Part shown: one piece after another, positions 38,331 to 47,010 of the stretch
Numbering within the stretch: position 1 is the first letter of the stretch
Layout of the letters: each line of letters starts with the position of its first letter
Source: Collimonas pratensis
GTDB lineage: Bacteria > Pseudomonadota > Gammaproteobacteria > Burkholderiales > Burkholderiaceae_D
NCBI RefSeq assembly: GCF_001584185.1
Contig: NZ_CP013234.1
Coordinates: 434,001-498,000 of the forward strand
DNA length: 64,000 bases
Direction: 5' to 3'
Notes under the pieces: generated by a model
Database searches by the model: none
What the model was told of the DNA's origin: nothing
Seen by the model: only the letters and a program-made list of their open reading frames with translations
Made by a program: the position numbers and the translations under genes

Positions 38331-38564
38331 CCGGAAGGGGGGAGCCAATATGATTTCAACAAGCTCCTTGAGTGGCTGGAAAATCCGACGATCATTCCCG
38401 CTGATAGAACTGCATACGAAAGGAATCGGAATCTCTTTTACGTGGCTTGTTCGCTCCCAAAGAAGCGGCTCGCGGTTCTATTCACGCAAAAGCTGTCTGA
38501 TTCGGCCCTCGTACGTCTTGATAAGCTTTTCGGAAAAGAAAACGTCCGTGAGCTCCAAATTTAA
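38331..38564 (+). pseudogene. C-terminal tail of a UvrD-type helicase
   Basis: One frame reads YDFNKLLEWLENPTIIPADR, TAYERNRNLFYVACSLPKKR, LAVLFTQKLSDSALVRLDKL, FGKENVRELQI to a TAA at 38562-38564. The RNLFYVACSRPKKRL-type sequence is motif VI of UvrD/PcrA-like helicases and resembles GajB-like anti-phage helicases. A stop at 38328 closes the frame upstream, so only about 75 residues persist. A defence origin is only a guess. Confidence 0.7.
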
Positions 38565-39319
38565 CCCAGCCGTTAAATCCCAAACTTTGCTTCTAGCATC
38601 CCTGAAAATGGTGAAATGCAGGCCGTCATTTCTGGCTGTATGTTGGCATGCTTATGACTGCTCCAAAGTGCGAAAAACATAGGGCGAAAGCAAAAAATGG
38701 GGCTGCTTCAGGTTTCTAGTAAATGGGTGTTAATTTGCGCCGAAAACTGATAATGATCTATATTTGTCGACATCTGCCGCAGTAGTTAGCATCTTTGTTC
38801 TACGAGTCGGCGCGTAGTTAGCAACTTTATTGGCCAGTTAGCATCTTTGTTCTGACGGACCAGCTGTTCGACGTTCCATCGAAGCCCCATGATCGCAAGC
38901 AGTCTGGCGCAGACCTTCGCCGGTATTGCTCGACCAGCTACTGCTGACAGGTAGCATGCTTTGCCATGAATGGCGCGTGTCTCTTCACGGCATAACGTCG
39001 TATTGAACCCAGTCACCACCCTACAGATATGGCCGTCGCCAAAAAGCACGTATCGATGTTTTCGACTTTAATTGTAAGGAATAGTAGCCGTTGGGACATA
39101 AGTTTGTCGCAGATAAAGCGATGCCCCTTTTCGTTTTCACATGAAATTTGCACCAGAACCTGCGCAGTTATCCATTCCACTAATATCTGTCCTCCCAATT
39201 TACGGACAATTTTGGTCATTTTGGTCTGTCACGGATTTGTAGCCCCTCGTGACAGACTTTATTATCGCGTGACAGACTTTATTAGTCATTATCACAAATA
39301 TTGCAGGCTATGGAATACC
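38565..39319. other. Intergenic debris with insertion-sequence ends
   Basis: No supportable gene. It holds an IS21-type terminal unit at 38729-38751 (reverse complement of the unit at 9360-9382), three 20-base direct repeats at 38782, 38814 and 38834, and the block at 39015-39095 shared with 6713-6789. A minus-strand frame at 38786-39049 has no recognisable protein. Confidence 0.55.
38782..38853. repeat. Three 20-base direct repeats, IS-end-like
   Basis: The units are GTAGTTAGCATCTTTGTTCT (38782-38801), GTAGTTAGCAACTTTATTGG (38814-38833) and CCAGTTAGCATCTTTGTTCT (38834-38853). Multiple direct repeats near an end are typical of IS21-family elements; no transposase for this end is visible. Confidence 0.6.
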
Positions 39320-41137
39320 CTATTCGACAGTAACCGACTTAGCCAGATTCCGCGGCTTATCCACATCCGTCCCCCGCGCCAACGCCGTGTGATACGACAG
39401 CAGCTGCAACGGTACCACATGCAAAATCGGCGACAGCAAGCCATAGTTTTCCGGCAAGCGGATCACGTGTACGCCTTCGCTAGACTTGATGTGCGAATCG
39501 GCATCGGCAAACACGTAGAGCTGGCCGCCGCGCGCGCGTACTTCTTGCATGTTGGATTTGAGCTTTTCGATCAGCGCGTCATTCGGCGCCACCGTCACTA
39601 CCGGCATTTCTTCCGTCACCAGCGCCAATGGGCCGTGCTTGAGTTCGCCGGCGGCGTAGGCTTCGGCGTGGATGTAGGTGATTTCCTTGAGTTTCAAGGC
39701 GCCTTCCAGGGCGATCGGATAGTGGATGCCGCGGCCCAGGAACAGGGCGTTTTCCTTACGGGCGAAGGCTTCGGCCCAAGCCACGATGTGCGGTTCCAGC
39801 GCCAGCACGCTTTGCAGCGCGGCAGGCAGGTGGCGCATGGCTTTCAGGTGGGCGGCCTCTTCTTCATCGCTGAGACGGCCTTTGCTTTGCGCCAGCGCCA
39901 GGGTCAGCAGGAACAGTGCGGCTAACTGAGTGGTGAAGGCTTTGGTCGAGGCGACGCCGACTTCGACGCCGGCACGGGTGATGTAGGCCAGCGCGCATTC
40001 TCGCACCATGGCGCTGGTGGCGACGTTGCAGATGGTCAGCGTGTGCAGCATGCCTAATCCGCGCGCGTGCTTGAGCGCGGCCAGGGTGTCGGCGGTTTCG
40101 CCGCTTTGCGAAATGGTGACCACTAGCGAGTTCGGATTCGGCACGCTGTCGCGGTAGCGGTATTCGCTGGCGATCTCGACGTTGACCGGAATCTTGGCGA
40201 CCGATTCGATCCAGTATTTGGCCGTCAGGCCGGCGTAGTAGCTGGTGCCGCAAGCCAGGATCAGGACTGAATCAATCTGTTTGAAAACGTTGAAGGCGCC
40301 GTCGCCGAACAGTTCCGGCATGATGCCGGTGACGCCTTCCAGGGTATCGGCAATGGCGCGCGGCTGTTCGAAAATTTCCTTTTGCATGTAGTGCTGGTAG
40401 GGGCCGAGTTCGACCGCGCTGCTGTAGGCATGCACGGTTTTCACTTCGCGCTCGACGGCCTTGCCGGCGGCGTCGACGATCCAGACGCGTTGCAATTGCA
40501 GGTCGACGACGTCGCCTTCTTCCAGGTAGATGATCTGGTCGGTGGTGCCGGCCAGCGCCATGGCGTCCGAGGCGACGAAGTTCTGGCCCTGGCCGACGCC
40601 GACGATCAGCGGCGAGCCCTGGCGCGCGGCGACCACGCGATGCGGTTCATCGACGCAGAATACGGCGATCGCATAGGCGCCGGTCAGGCGTTTGACGGCC
40701 TGCTGCACGGTGGCGAACAGGTCGCCGCTGTACATGTGGTCGACCAGGTGGGCGATTACTTCGGTGTCGGTCTGGCTTTCAAAGTGATAGCCGGCCGCTT
40801 GCAGTTCGGCGCGCAGCTCGTCGTGGTTTTCGATGATGCCGTTGTGGACCAGGGCGATGCGGTCGCGCGAGAAATGCGGGTGGGCGTTGTGGGTGGCCGG
40901 CGCGCCGTGGGTGGCCCAGCGGGTGTGGGCGATGCCGGTGAAGCCGGACAAGTGCGCCTTCTCGACCTGGATTTCGAGATCGGCCACGCGCGAAGTGCTG
41001 CGCGAACGCTGCAGCTTGCCGTCGATATGCAAGGCGACGCCGCAGGAATCGTAGCCGCGGTACTCGAGCCGTTTCAGCCCTTCCAGCAGGATAGGAGTGA
41101 CATTAATTTGAGCAACTGCTGCGACGATACCGCACAT
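39320..41137 (-). CDS. glmS: Glutamine--fructose-6-phosphate aminotransferase (isomerizing)
   Basis: First step of UDP-GlcNAc synthesis: fructose-6-phosphate plus glutamine gives glucosamine-6-phosphate. The 605-residue protein has a type II glutamine amidotransferase domain starting at Cys2 ([42 protein letters not shown] [17 protein letters not shown]) and two SIS sugar-isomerase domains ([37 protein letters not shown]). It ends [11 protein letters not shown], as is canonical. It lies on the same strand as glmU, which makes the next amino-sugar intermediates, with the divergent Lrp-type gene between. Confidence 0.97.
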   Translation of the reverse strand: MCGIVAAVAQINVTPILLEGLKRLEYRGYDSCGVALHIDGKLQRSRSTSRVADLEIQVEKAHLSGFTGIAHTRWATHGAPATHNAHPHFSRDRIALVHNGIIENHDELRAELQAAGYHFESQTDTEVIAHLVDHMYSGDLFATVQQAVKRLTGAYAIAVFCVDEPHRVVAARQGSPLIVGVGQGQNFVASDAMALAGTTDQIIYLEEGDVVDLQLQRVWIVDAAGKAVEREVKTVHAYSSAVELGPYQHYMQKEIFEQPRAIADTLEGVTGIMPELFGDGAFNVFKQIDSVLILACGTSYYAGLTAKYWIESVAKIPVNVEIASEYRYRDSVPNPNSLVVTISQSGETADTLAALKHARGLGMLHTLTICNVATSAMVRECALAYITRAGVEVGVASTKAFTTQLAALFLLTLALAQSKGRLSDEEEAAHLKAMRHLPAALQSVLALEPHIVAWAEAFARKENALFLGRGIHYPIALEGALKLKEITYIHAEAYAAGELKHGPLALVTEEMPVVTVAPNDALIEKLKSNMQEVRARGGQLYVFADADSHIKSSEGVHVIRLPENYGLLSPILHVVPLQLLSYHTALARGTDVDKPRNLAKSVTVE

Positions 41138-41255
41138 GGTCTTTTCCTCATCAAAAGGTGAAATTCAAGAATAGGCGTATCTTAGGCGAGCGGCTGTGAA
41201 ATAAATAATCTATATGAGTAAAAATATCGTCATATATTTCATCATATAAATGTAG

Positions 41256-41270
41256 TGAAATAATATTTCA
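41256..41270. promoter_or_regulatory. 15-base palindrome upstream of the Lrp-family gene
   Basis: TGAAATAATATTTCA is a perfect inverted repeat with a one-base centre. It lies in the very AT-rich gap between glmS and the Lrp-type gene, among further ATTTCATA-like repeats (41233-41282). Length and AT-rich centre fit Lrp/AsnC-family operators; autoregulation and control of glmS are inferences. Confidence 0.5.
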
Positions 41271-41309
41271 TATATATTCATGTATATCAAATAAATTGCA
41301 TATTCCCAT

Positions 41310-41774
41310 ATGGAAATTACCCTAGACGAGCTGGACAAGCGGATTTTGAATGCCTTGCAGGCCGACGCCGCACAAACCAACCACCAGTTGGCGCAGCAGG
41401 TGCATGCCTCGGCGCCGACCTGCTTGCGGCGCGTCAAGCGCCTGACCGATGCCGGCATCATCCTGCGGCAGGTGGCGATCGTGGCGCCGGACAAGGTCGG
41501 CGCCGGCCTGACCGCTATCGTCGAAGTTACGCTCGACAACCAGGCCGACGAGCGGCTGGTGGAATTTGAAGCGTTGGTGGCGGCTGAGCCGCTGCTGCTG
41601 CAATGCTACCGGGTCTCGCCGGGGCCGGATTTCGTCCTGGTGGTGCAGGTGGCGGACATGGCGGCCTACCATGCGCTGGCGCACCAGCTGTTTGCAGCGC
41701 AAAAGAATGTGCGTAATGTGCGCTCTTATTTTTCTATCCACCGCAGCAAGTTTGAGACCCGGCTGGCGGTATAG
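41310..41774 (+). CDS. Lrp/AsnC-family transcriptional regulator
   Basis: The 154-residue protein has an N-terminal helix-turn-helix (LDELDKRILNALQADAAQTN; QVHASAPTCLRRVKRLTDAG) and a C-terminal RAM ligand-binding domain (LLLQCYRVSPGPDFVLVVQV). No clear Shine-Dalgarno precedes the ATG (CATATTCCCAT). It is divergent from glmS. The effector is unknown. Confidence 0.92.
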   Translation: MEITLDELDKRILNALQADAAQTNHQLAQQVHASAPTCLRRVKRLTDAGIILRQVAIVAPDKVGAGLTAIVEVTLDNQADERLVEFEALVAAEPLLLQCYRVSPGPDFVLVVQVADMAAYHALAHQLFAAQKNVRNVRSYFSIHRSKFETRLAV

Positions 41775-41779
41775 AAATT

Positions 41780-41862
41780 GTAGGGTGGGCTGATCTTCTG
41801 CCCACGCGGTAGGCAATTCTGGCATAAGCGACGGTCCGCGTGGGCACAGGTGCCCACCCTAC
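41780..41862. repeat. GTAGGGTGGGC inverted-repeat element, copy 1
   Basis: GTAGGGTGGGC (41780-41790) pairs with GCCCACCCTAC (41852-41862); between them CTGCCCACGCGG and CCGCGTGGGCAC form an inner inverted repeat. It sits between the converging Lrp-type and glmU genes and may act as a transcriptional end structure. Two more copies occur at 48408-48512 and 63000-63027. Confidence 0.8.
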
Positions 41863-41881
41863 CAGCGCATTTACGTCTTGA

Positions 41882-43240
41882 TTACTTCTTGATCTTCACC
41901 GGCCGCTGCCAATTGTCGATGGTGACCTGGCGCGCACGCGAGACGGTCAGCTTGCCTTCCGGCGCGTCCTTGGTCAGCGTGGTGCCGGCGCCGAGCGTGG
42001 CACCCTTGCCGACGCGCACCGGCGCCACCAGCTGGCTGTTGCTGCCGATAAAGGCGTCGTCTTCTATGATGGTGCGGAATTTGTTGGCGCCGTCGTAGTT
42101 GCAGGTGATGGTGCCGGCGCCGATGTTGACGCGCGAACCGACCGTGGCGTCGCCGACATAGGCCAGGTGGTTGGCCTTGCTGTGCGCGGCGATCTGGCTG
42201 TTCTTGACTTCGACGAAGTTGCCGATGTGGACGTCTTCGCCCAGCTCGGTGCCCGGGCGCAGCCTTGCGTAAGGACCGATCTGCGACGCGGCGCCGACCA
42301 TCGCATCTTCGATATGGCAGAAGGGTTTGATGTTGGCGCCGCGGCCGATGCTGGCATTCTTGATGACGCAATGGGCGCCGATCACGGCGCCGTCTTCGAT
42401 GCGGACATCGCCTTCGAAGATGCAGCCGACGTCAATGCTGACATCGCGGCCGCAGCTCAACGCGCCACGTACATCCAACCGTGCCGGATCGAGCAGGGTG
42501 ACGCCTTGTTCCAGCAGGCGGTTGGCGATGCTGCGCTGGTGAATGCGCTCCAGTTCGGCCAACTGCACCTTGCTGTTGACGCCCAGGGTTTCCCACACGG
42601 CGTCGGGCTGGGCCGATACCACCGGCGTGCCGCTGGCGACGGCGCTGGCGACGATGTCGGTCAAATAGTATTCGCCCTGTGCGTTATTGTTGGATAGGTT
42701 GGCTAGCCACTCTTTGAGCTGGCGGGTCGGCGCCACCATGATGCCGGTGTTGCATTCGGTGATGGCGCGTTCGGCGGCGTCGGCGTCTTTCTGTTCGACG
42801 ATGCGAGTGATCTTGCCGTCTTCACGCACGATGCGGCCGTAGCCGGTCGGATCGGCCATCTGCACGGTCAGGATCGCCAGCTGGTCGGCGCCGGCGGCAT
42901 CGACCAGGCGTTGCAGCGTGGCGCTGGAAGTGAGCGGCACGTCGCCGTACAGCACCAGCGTCGGCACGTTGTCATCCAGCAGTGGCACGGCCTGGGCCAC
43001 TGCGTGGCCGGTGCCGAGCTGCGGCTCTTGCTTGGCGAACTTGAGGTCGGCGCCATTGATCTGCTTCAGTACTGCATCGCCGCCATGGCCGTAGATGATG
43101 CAGAGCCTGGTTGGCGACAAGCTGCGCGCGGTATCGACCACATGCTCCAGCAATGATTTTCCGGCTAATGGGTGTAACACTTTCGGCAGCGCCGACTGCA
43201 TGCGTTTGCCCATGCCTGCGGCGAGGATGACGACGTTCAT
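41882..43240 (-). CDS. glmU: Bifunctional GlcN-1-P acetyltransferase / GlcNAc-1-P uridyltransferase
   Basis: Makes UDP-GlcNAc. The 452-residue protein starts at [20 protein letters not shown]; the longer open frame upstream is spurious. The N-terminal nucleotidyltransferase has the LAAGxGxRM...K loop and [10 protein letters not shown]. The C-terminal left-handed beta-helix acetyltransferase has hexapeptide repeats ([60 protein letters not shown]). It ends PVKIKK. Confidence 0.97.
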   Translation of the reverse strand: MNVVILAAGMGKRMQSALPKVLHPLAGKSLLEHVVDTARSLSPTRLCIIYGHGGDAVLKQINGADLKFAKQEPQLGTGHAVAQAVPLLDDNVPTLVLYGDVPLTSSATLQRLVDAAGADQLAILTVQMADPTGYGRIVREDGKITRIVEQKDADAAERAITECNTGIMVAPTRQLKEWLANLSNNNAQGEYYLTDIVASAVASGTPVVSAQPDAVWETLGVNSKVQLAELERIHQRSIANRLLEQGVTLLDPARLDVRGALSCGRDVSIDVGCIFEGDVRIEDGAVIGAHCVIKNASIGRGANIKPFCHIEDAMVGAASQIGPYARLRPGTELGEDVHIGNFVEVKNSQIAAHSKANHLAYVGDATVGSRVNIGAGTITCNYDGANKFRTIIEDDAFIGSNSQLVAPVRVGKGATLGAGTTLTKDAPEGKLTVSRARQVTIDNWQRPVKIKK

Positions 43241-43515
43241 AGAGACACTTTGCGAATAAGGAAGAGAGAAGGCTTGGGCCAAGACACCATGCCGTGCTTT
43301 GCCGTGCTGCGGTTCTGGATAAAACCACAAGAGAAAATTTTAGCATGCGGCGGCATCGCGGCGACAGATAGTTGAGTATTTGCCACTATGGCTGTCGATT
43401 TTTGAATCAGAGGAATTTTATCGGCGACTACAGAAAGACGATCTGGTCATTGCCGCTGCTTGCTAGGATGCCGCTGGCGCCTTGACGGCGCCGGCGGCAA
43501 TTGCGGATCGGAAGA

Positions 43516-44106
43516 TCAGTAGTGTTGCCAGAAACCGCCCGAGAAGGCCCAGCCGTTGCCATTGCGGACCCAGTGGCCGGGCGCCCAGAAATAGCCGTCG
43601 CGGCGCGCTTCCCAATGGCCGTTGACCCAGTCGTGGCGGCCGTTGTTCCAGCGCCAGTAGCCAGCGATCCAGACATGGTCAGGGCTAGGCGCCGCTGTCA
43701 TGATTTCCACCCGCGGCGGCGGTGGCGCGACATTGATCACGATCGGTGCGCTGTTGTAGGTATTGTTGATCTGCACCCAGCGGCCGGGATGGAAATTCCA
43801 TTGGCCGCCGTCATTGCTCCAGTAGGCGTGCTGGAAAACCATGTTCGGGCGCGATTGCTCCCAATGGCCGTTATTCCAGACGTAGCGGTTGTTTTCCCAC
43901 TTCCAGTGGCCGGCGATCCAGTAGGAATCCGGATAGGGCGCCGGCGGCACCACTTCCACCAGCGGCGCCGGCGGCGCCTGTACTACTTTTACTTCACGGT
44001 ATTCGACCCGGGTGCGCGGCGGTTCGACCACGCAGCCCGCCAGCGACACCGTGGCGGCGGCGACGGCGGACAATACCAGGTAACGCTGAAAACGACGGCG
44101 GTTCAT
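43516..44106 (-). CDS. YXWGXW-repeat lipoprotein
   Basis: The 196-residue predicted lipoprotein has a signal with lipobox LAGC (VLSAVAAATVSLAGCVVEPP). Aromatic repeats of the W-x-x-G-x-W kind follow: YWIAGHWKWENN, YVWNNGHWEQS, WNFHPGRWVQ, VWIAGYWRWNN, HDWVNGHWE, YFWAPGHWV, WAFSGGFWQ. It belongs to the YXWGXW/BcpO-related group of envelope proteins of unknown function, common in Burkholderiales. It is a single gene between glmU and the YegP-like gene. The gap 43241-43515 holds nothing recognisable. Confidence 0.85.
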   Translation of the reverse strand: MNRRRFQRYLVLSAVAAATVSLAGCVVEPPRTRVEYREVKVVQAPPAPLVEVVPPAPYPDSYWIAGHWKWENNRYVWNNGHWEQSRPNMVFQHAYWSNDGGQWNFHPGRWVQINNTYNSAPIVINVAPPPPRVEIMTAAPSPDHVWIAGYWRWNNGRHDWVNGHWEARRDGYFWAPGHWVRNGNGWAFSGGFWQHY

Positions 44107-44250
44107 TTTTGTCTCCCAAAATAAAGATCCCGCGTATTAGAACGTTTTGCCGTGCGGAATGAATACAGGCATTACAAATGCTTGCAATTTATCCCTGCGC
44201 AAGGCCCGCCGGAGCGGCTTGCGAGGCATTCGTGGGTCGCTTGCGGCGGC

Positions 44251-44583
44251 TCAGGCTTCGTCTTTGATATTGGTATTGGGACCGTTTTTCTTGACGGCGT
44301 GGATGCCGGCGTCGCGCGCGCTGGTGGTGCTGTACATCTGGCTGCTGCCGATGACCTGATGGTTGGCTGCTTTCAGGTTGAAATAGAAGCGGCCGTTGGA
44401 AGCCTGGTTGCGGCTATAGCGGTCGTCCTGGGTGCTGTTGCTCTGCACCGAGGCGATGCCGTTTTCGGCGGATGCCTTGGCGACATACATCTCGCTGTTG
44501 AGCACCACTTCGCCGTTGTCAGAGTAGAGCAGGAAGTAAAACTGTCCATCCACAGACTTCTTGAGTACATAGGACCCTGCCAT
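44251..44583 (-). CDS. YegP-family (DUF1508) protein
   Basis: The 110-residue protein is made of two tandem copies of the approximately 50-residue DUF1508 domain: YVLKKSVDGQFYFLLYSDNG and EMYVAKASAENGIASVQSNS in the first, NGRFYFNLKAANHQVIGSSQ and MYSTTSARDAGIHAVKKNGP in the second. It is a cytosolic small protein of unknown function. The ATG follows a good site (AGGAGAAGCTCA). Confidence 0.88.
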   Translation of the reverse strand: MAGSYVLKKSVDGQFYFLLYSDNGEVVLNSEMYVAKASAENGIASVQSNSTQDDRYSRNQASNGRFYFNLKAANHQVIGSSQMYSTTSARDAGIHAVKKNGPNTNIKDEA

Positions 44584-44687
44584 TGAGCTTCTCCTGATTG
44601 GTTGCGGACGAAGCGGCGACGAATTAGCTGTCTGGCCGCTCGTCCGCTTTGATTATATAGCTCTGGCGGCGAATGCAATACTGTTGC

Positions 44688-45722
44688 TTATTTAGCTAAA
44701 TGCGTATCTAAATGCGTGCCTAACTGCGCGTCCAACTGCACATCCAACTGTGCACCTGATTGCACGACTGCCTGCAGCGGAATGATGCTGGAGACCGTGG
44801 CGCCGGTGGGCGTTGAGCAGGGATCGTCGTCAAAGGCGATATCGCCGTTGGGGTCGGCGATGCCGCTGGCCTTGAGGCCGGTGAAGCCGAACAGGTTGCG
44901 GTCCATCAGGTGCGATGGCGCCACCGTCGACAGCGAAGCGAAAACGTTGTCGACCCGTCCAGGGAATTTCTTTTCCCATTCGCGCAGCATGCCCTTGATC
45001 TGCTTGCGCTGCAGGTTTTCCTGGCTGCCGCAGAGGTCGCAGGGAATGATCGGGAACTGCTTGACCTCGGCGTAGCGGATCAAATCGGCTTCCTTGACGT
45101 AGGCCAGCGGCCGGATGACGATCTGCTTGCCGTCGTCCGACTGCAGCTTGGCCGGCATGCTCTTCAGTTTGCCGCCGAAAAACATGTTGAGGAAGAAGGT
45201 TTCCATGATGTCGTCGCGGTGGTGGCCGAGGGCGACTTTGGTCGCGCCCAGTTCCGTGGCGACGCGGTACAGAATGCCGCGCCGCAGGCGTGAACAGAGC
45301 GAGCAGGTGGTTTTGCCTTCCGGGATCAGGCGCTTGACGATGCTGTAGGTGTCCTGGTTTTCGATGTGATAGGCGACGCCCAGCTTGTCCAGGTAGGCCG
45401 GCAGGATGTGGTCGGGGAAGTTCGGTTGCTTCTGGTCGAGGTTGACGGCGACGATCTCGAAATTGATCGGCGCCCGTTCGCGCAAGGTCATCAGGATGTC
45501 GAGCAGGGCGTAGCTATCCTTGCCGCCGGACAGGCAGACCATCACCTTGTCGCCGTCTTCGATCATGTTGAAATCGCCGATCGCCTGGCCGACCTGGCGG
45601 CACAGGCGCTTGTGCAGCTTGTTGTTTTCGTGGGCGATCTTTTCAGCGCTCTTGTGGCTGGGCGCGCTGGCGGCGTCATGTGCCGGCAAGGGCTGGCTTA
45701 CTGCGGATAATTGGTCTTGCAT
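44688..45722 (-). CDS. ttcA: tRNA 2-thiocytidine biosynthesis protein TtcA
   Basis: Thiolates cytidine-32 of certain tRNAs using an iron-sulfur cluster and ATP. The 344-residue protein has the PP-loop [20 protein letters not shown], the CxxC cluster ligands in [14 protein letters not shown], and a second Cys pair in [16 protein letters not shown]. The length exceeds the usual roughly 310 because of an extra tail made of four-residue repeats ([20 protein letters not shown]), encoded by about six 12-base repeats at 44696-44770. Confidence 0.93.
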   Translation of the reverse strand: MQDQLSAVSQPLPAHDAASAPSHKSAEKIAHENNKLHKRLCRQVGQAIGDFNMIEDGDKVMVCLSGGKDSYALLDILMTLRERAPINFEIVAVNLDQKQPNFPDHILPAYLDKLGVAYHIENQDTYSIVKRLIPEGKTTCSLCSRLRRGILYRVATELGATKVALGHHRDDIMETFFLNMFFGGKLKSMPAKLQSDDGKQIVIRPLAYVKEADLIRYAEVKQFPIIPCDLCGSQENLQRKQIKGMLREWEKKFPGRVDNVFASLSTVAPSHLMDRNLFGFTGLKASGIADPNGDIAFDDDPCSTPTGATVSSIIPLQAVVQSGAQLDVQLDAQLGTHLDTHLAK

Positions 45723-45788
45723 ATGGACTTCCTGCTTCTAGAAATGATTCGTGGCGCTGCTGCGTTGACTTGTGTTGACTTGCGCTGC

Positions 45789-46187
45789 TCAGGCTTTCGG
45801 CTTGATGCGGAATACTTCGACGCCGACCGAATGGCAATCGGGATAGGCGTCCGGCTTTTCCGTGGAGACCCGTACCGCGCGCACGCGCGGATGCTGCAGC
45901 AGCGCGCTGACGAGGTCGTCGCACAAGGTTTCCTGCAAATGGATATGACCCTGGGCCATGCGCTTGGCCACGGTATTGCGCATAAAATTGTAATCCAGCA
46001 CGTCATCCATATGGTCTTTGGTCGGGGTCGACAAAGCCAGCGGCACGAACAGGTCGACATTGATCAGCGCGCGCTGGGTGCCTTGTTTTTCAGATTCGTA
46101 GACGCCGATATTGATCTGCACTTCGTAGTCGCGCAGGAACAGGCGACGGCAATCGCTAAGGTCGGGATGGATGAGTGCGGAGAGCAT
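45789..46187 (-). CDS. folB: Dihydroneopterin aldolase
   Basis: Folate pathway enzyme converting dihydroneopterin to 6-hydroxymethyl-dihydropterin. The 132-residue form from MLSALIHPDLSDCRRLFLRD contains YEVQINIGVYESEKQGTQRA, DHMDDVLDYN and LCDDLVSALLQHPRVRAVRV, all typical. The open frame extends upstream over the reductase gene, but a start at 46187 leaves just seven bases between the two genes, consistent with one operon. Confidence 0.88.
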   Translation of the reverse strand: MLSALIHPDLSDCRRLFLRDYEVQINIGVYESEKQGTQRALINVDLFVPLALSTPTKDHMDDVLDYNFMRNTVAKRMAQGHIHLQETLCDDLVSALLQHPRVRAVRVSTEKPDAYPDCHSVGVEVFRIKPKA

Positions 46188-46194
46188 GGCTTTT

Positions 46195-46944
46195 TCAGTG
46201 AGGTTGGAACAGCGGGCCGGAAGCGGTGCTCTGGTCCCGTGGATGAGGATGCAAATGCTGGCCGCCATCGACCAGCAGCGTGCTGCCGGTAATGGCGGAA
46301 GAGGCGGCGGCAAAACAGACCGCCGCGGCAATGTCTTCCAAAGCGGCCGGATCGACGGCCGGCAGCGCCGGCGCAATGCCGACTACCCGCAGCTGCGGCG
46401 CCAGGGCTTGCGCCAGCAAGGTGGTGGCGCTGTGCAGCGCTGCTTTGGACAAAGTATAGGATAAATAATCCGGCTGCGGATTGAACAGTTTCTGGTCCAG
46501 CAGGTTGATCACCACCGCCTGCGCACCCGGTGTCTTGCAGGTCAGCGCATGCAGTTCCTGCGCCAGCTGCAGCGGCGCCGCCAGGTTGGTTTGCATGTGG
46601 CGCGCCAGGCCGGCCGGCGAAAATGCTGTCGCCGTATCGTGCTCGACATGGCTGGCGTTGTTGACCAGGCAACGGACTTCGCCCAGTGCCGTGGCGACCG
46701 CCGGCAGCAAGCTGCTGACGTCTTTGTCATCGCTCAGGCGGCAGCGCATTGCGGCTGCCTTGACGCCCAGCGCCTGGCATTCCTGCAGCAGCACTACCAA
46801 CGCAGGCGGCACGCTGTCTTCCTGATAATGCAAGGCCAGTTGCCAGCCCTGCCGCGCCAGCGCCAGCGCGATGGCGCGGCCGAGCGTGCTGGCGGCATCG
46901 GTGACAAGGGCTACGGCATGATCGGCGGTTATTCTGGTTGGCAT
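46195..46944 (-). CDS. Short-chain dehydrogenase/reductase, probably pteridine reductase-like
   Basis: The 249-residue SDR starts at MPTRITADHAVALVTDAAST. The cofactor loop is TDAASTLGRAIALALARQGW (second Gly of TGxxxGxG replaced by Asp). CLVNNASHVEHD, catalytic YTLSK and ALAPQLRVVGIAPA follow. Immediate linkage to folB suggests a FolM/dihydromonapterin or pteridine reductase (inference from context). Confidence 0.83.
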   Translation of the reverse strand: MPTRITADHAVALVTDAASTLGRAIALALARQGWQLALHYQEDSVPPALVVLLQECQALGVKAAAMRCRLSDDKDVSSLLPAVATALGEVRCLVNNASHVEHDTATAFSPAGLARHMQTNLAAPLQLAQELHALTCKTPGAQAVVINLLDQKLFNPQPDYLSYTLSKAALHSATTLLAQALAPQLRVVGIAPALPAVDPAALEDIAAAVCFAAASSAITGSTLLVDGGQHLHPHPRDQSTASGPLFQPH

Positions 46945-47010
46945 AATGACAAACTGGATTAAGAGACTACTTTTGCGCAGGGTGCGGGCGTTATCTCCTA
47001 CAATAGCGCC

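Noticed and set aside
38782..38853. CRISPR array
   Set aside because: Only three imperfect 20-base units with spacings of 12 and 0 bases, and no cas genes.
38786..39049. Minus-strand 87-codon frame as a transposase piece
   Set aside because: It overlaps IS-end repeats but shows no transposase motif.
39240..39319. glmS riboswitch/ribozyme near the glmS gene
   Set aside because: That ribozyme is upstream of glmS in Gram-positive bacteria. This stretch is downstream of a minus-strand proteobacterial glmS and shows no matching core.
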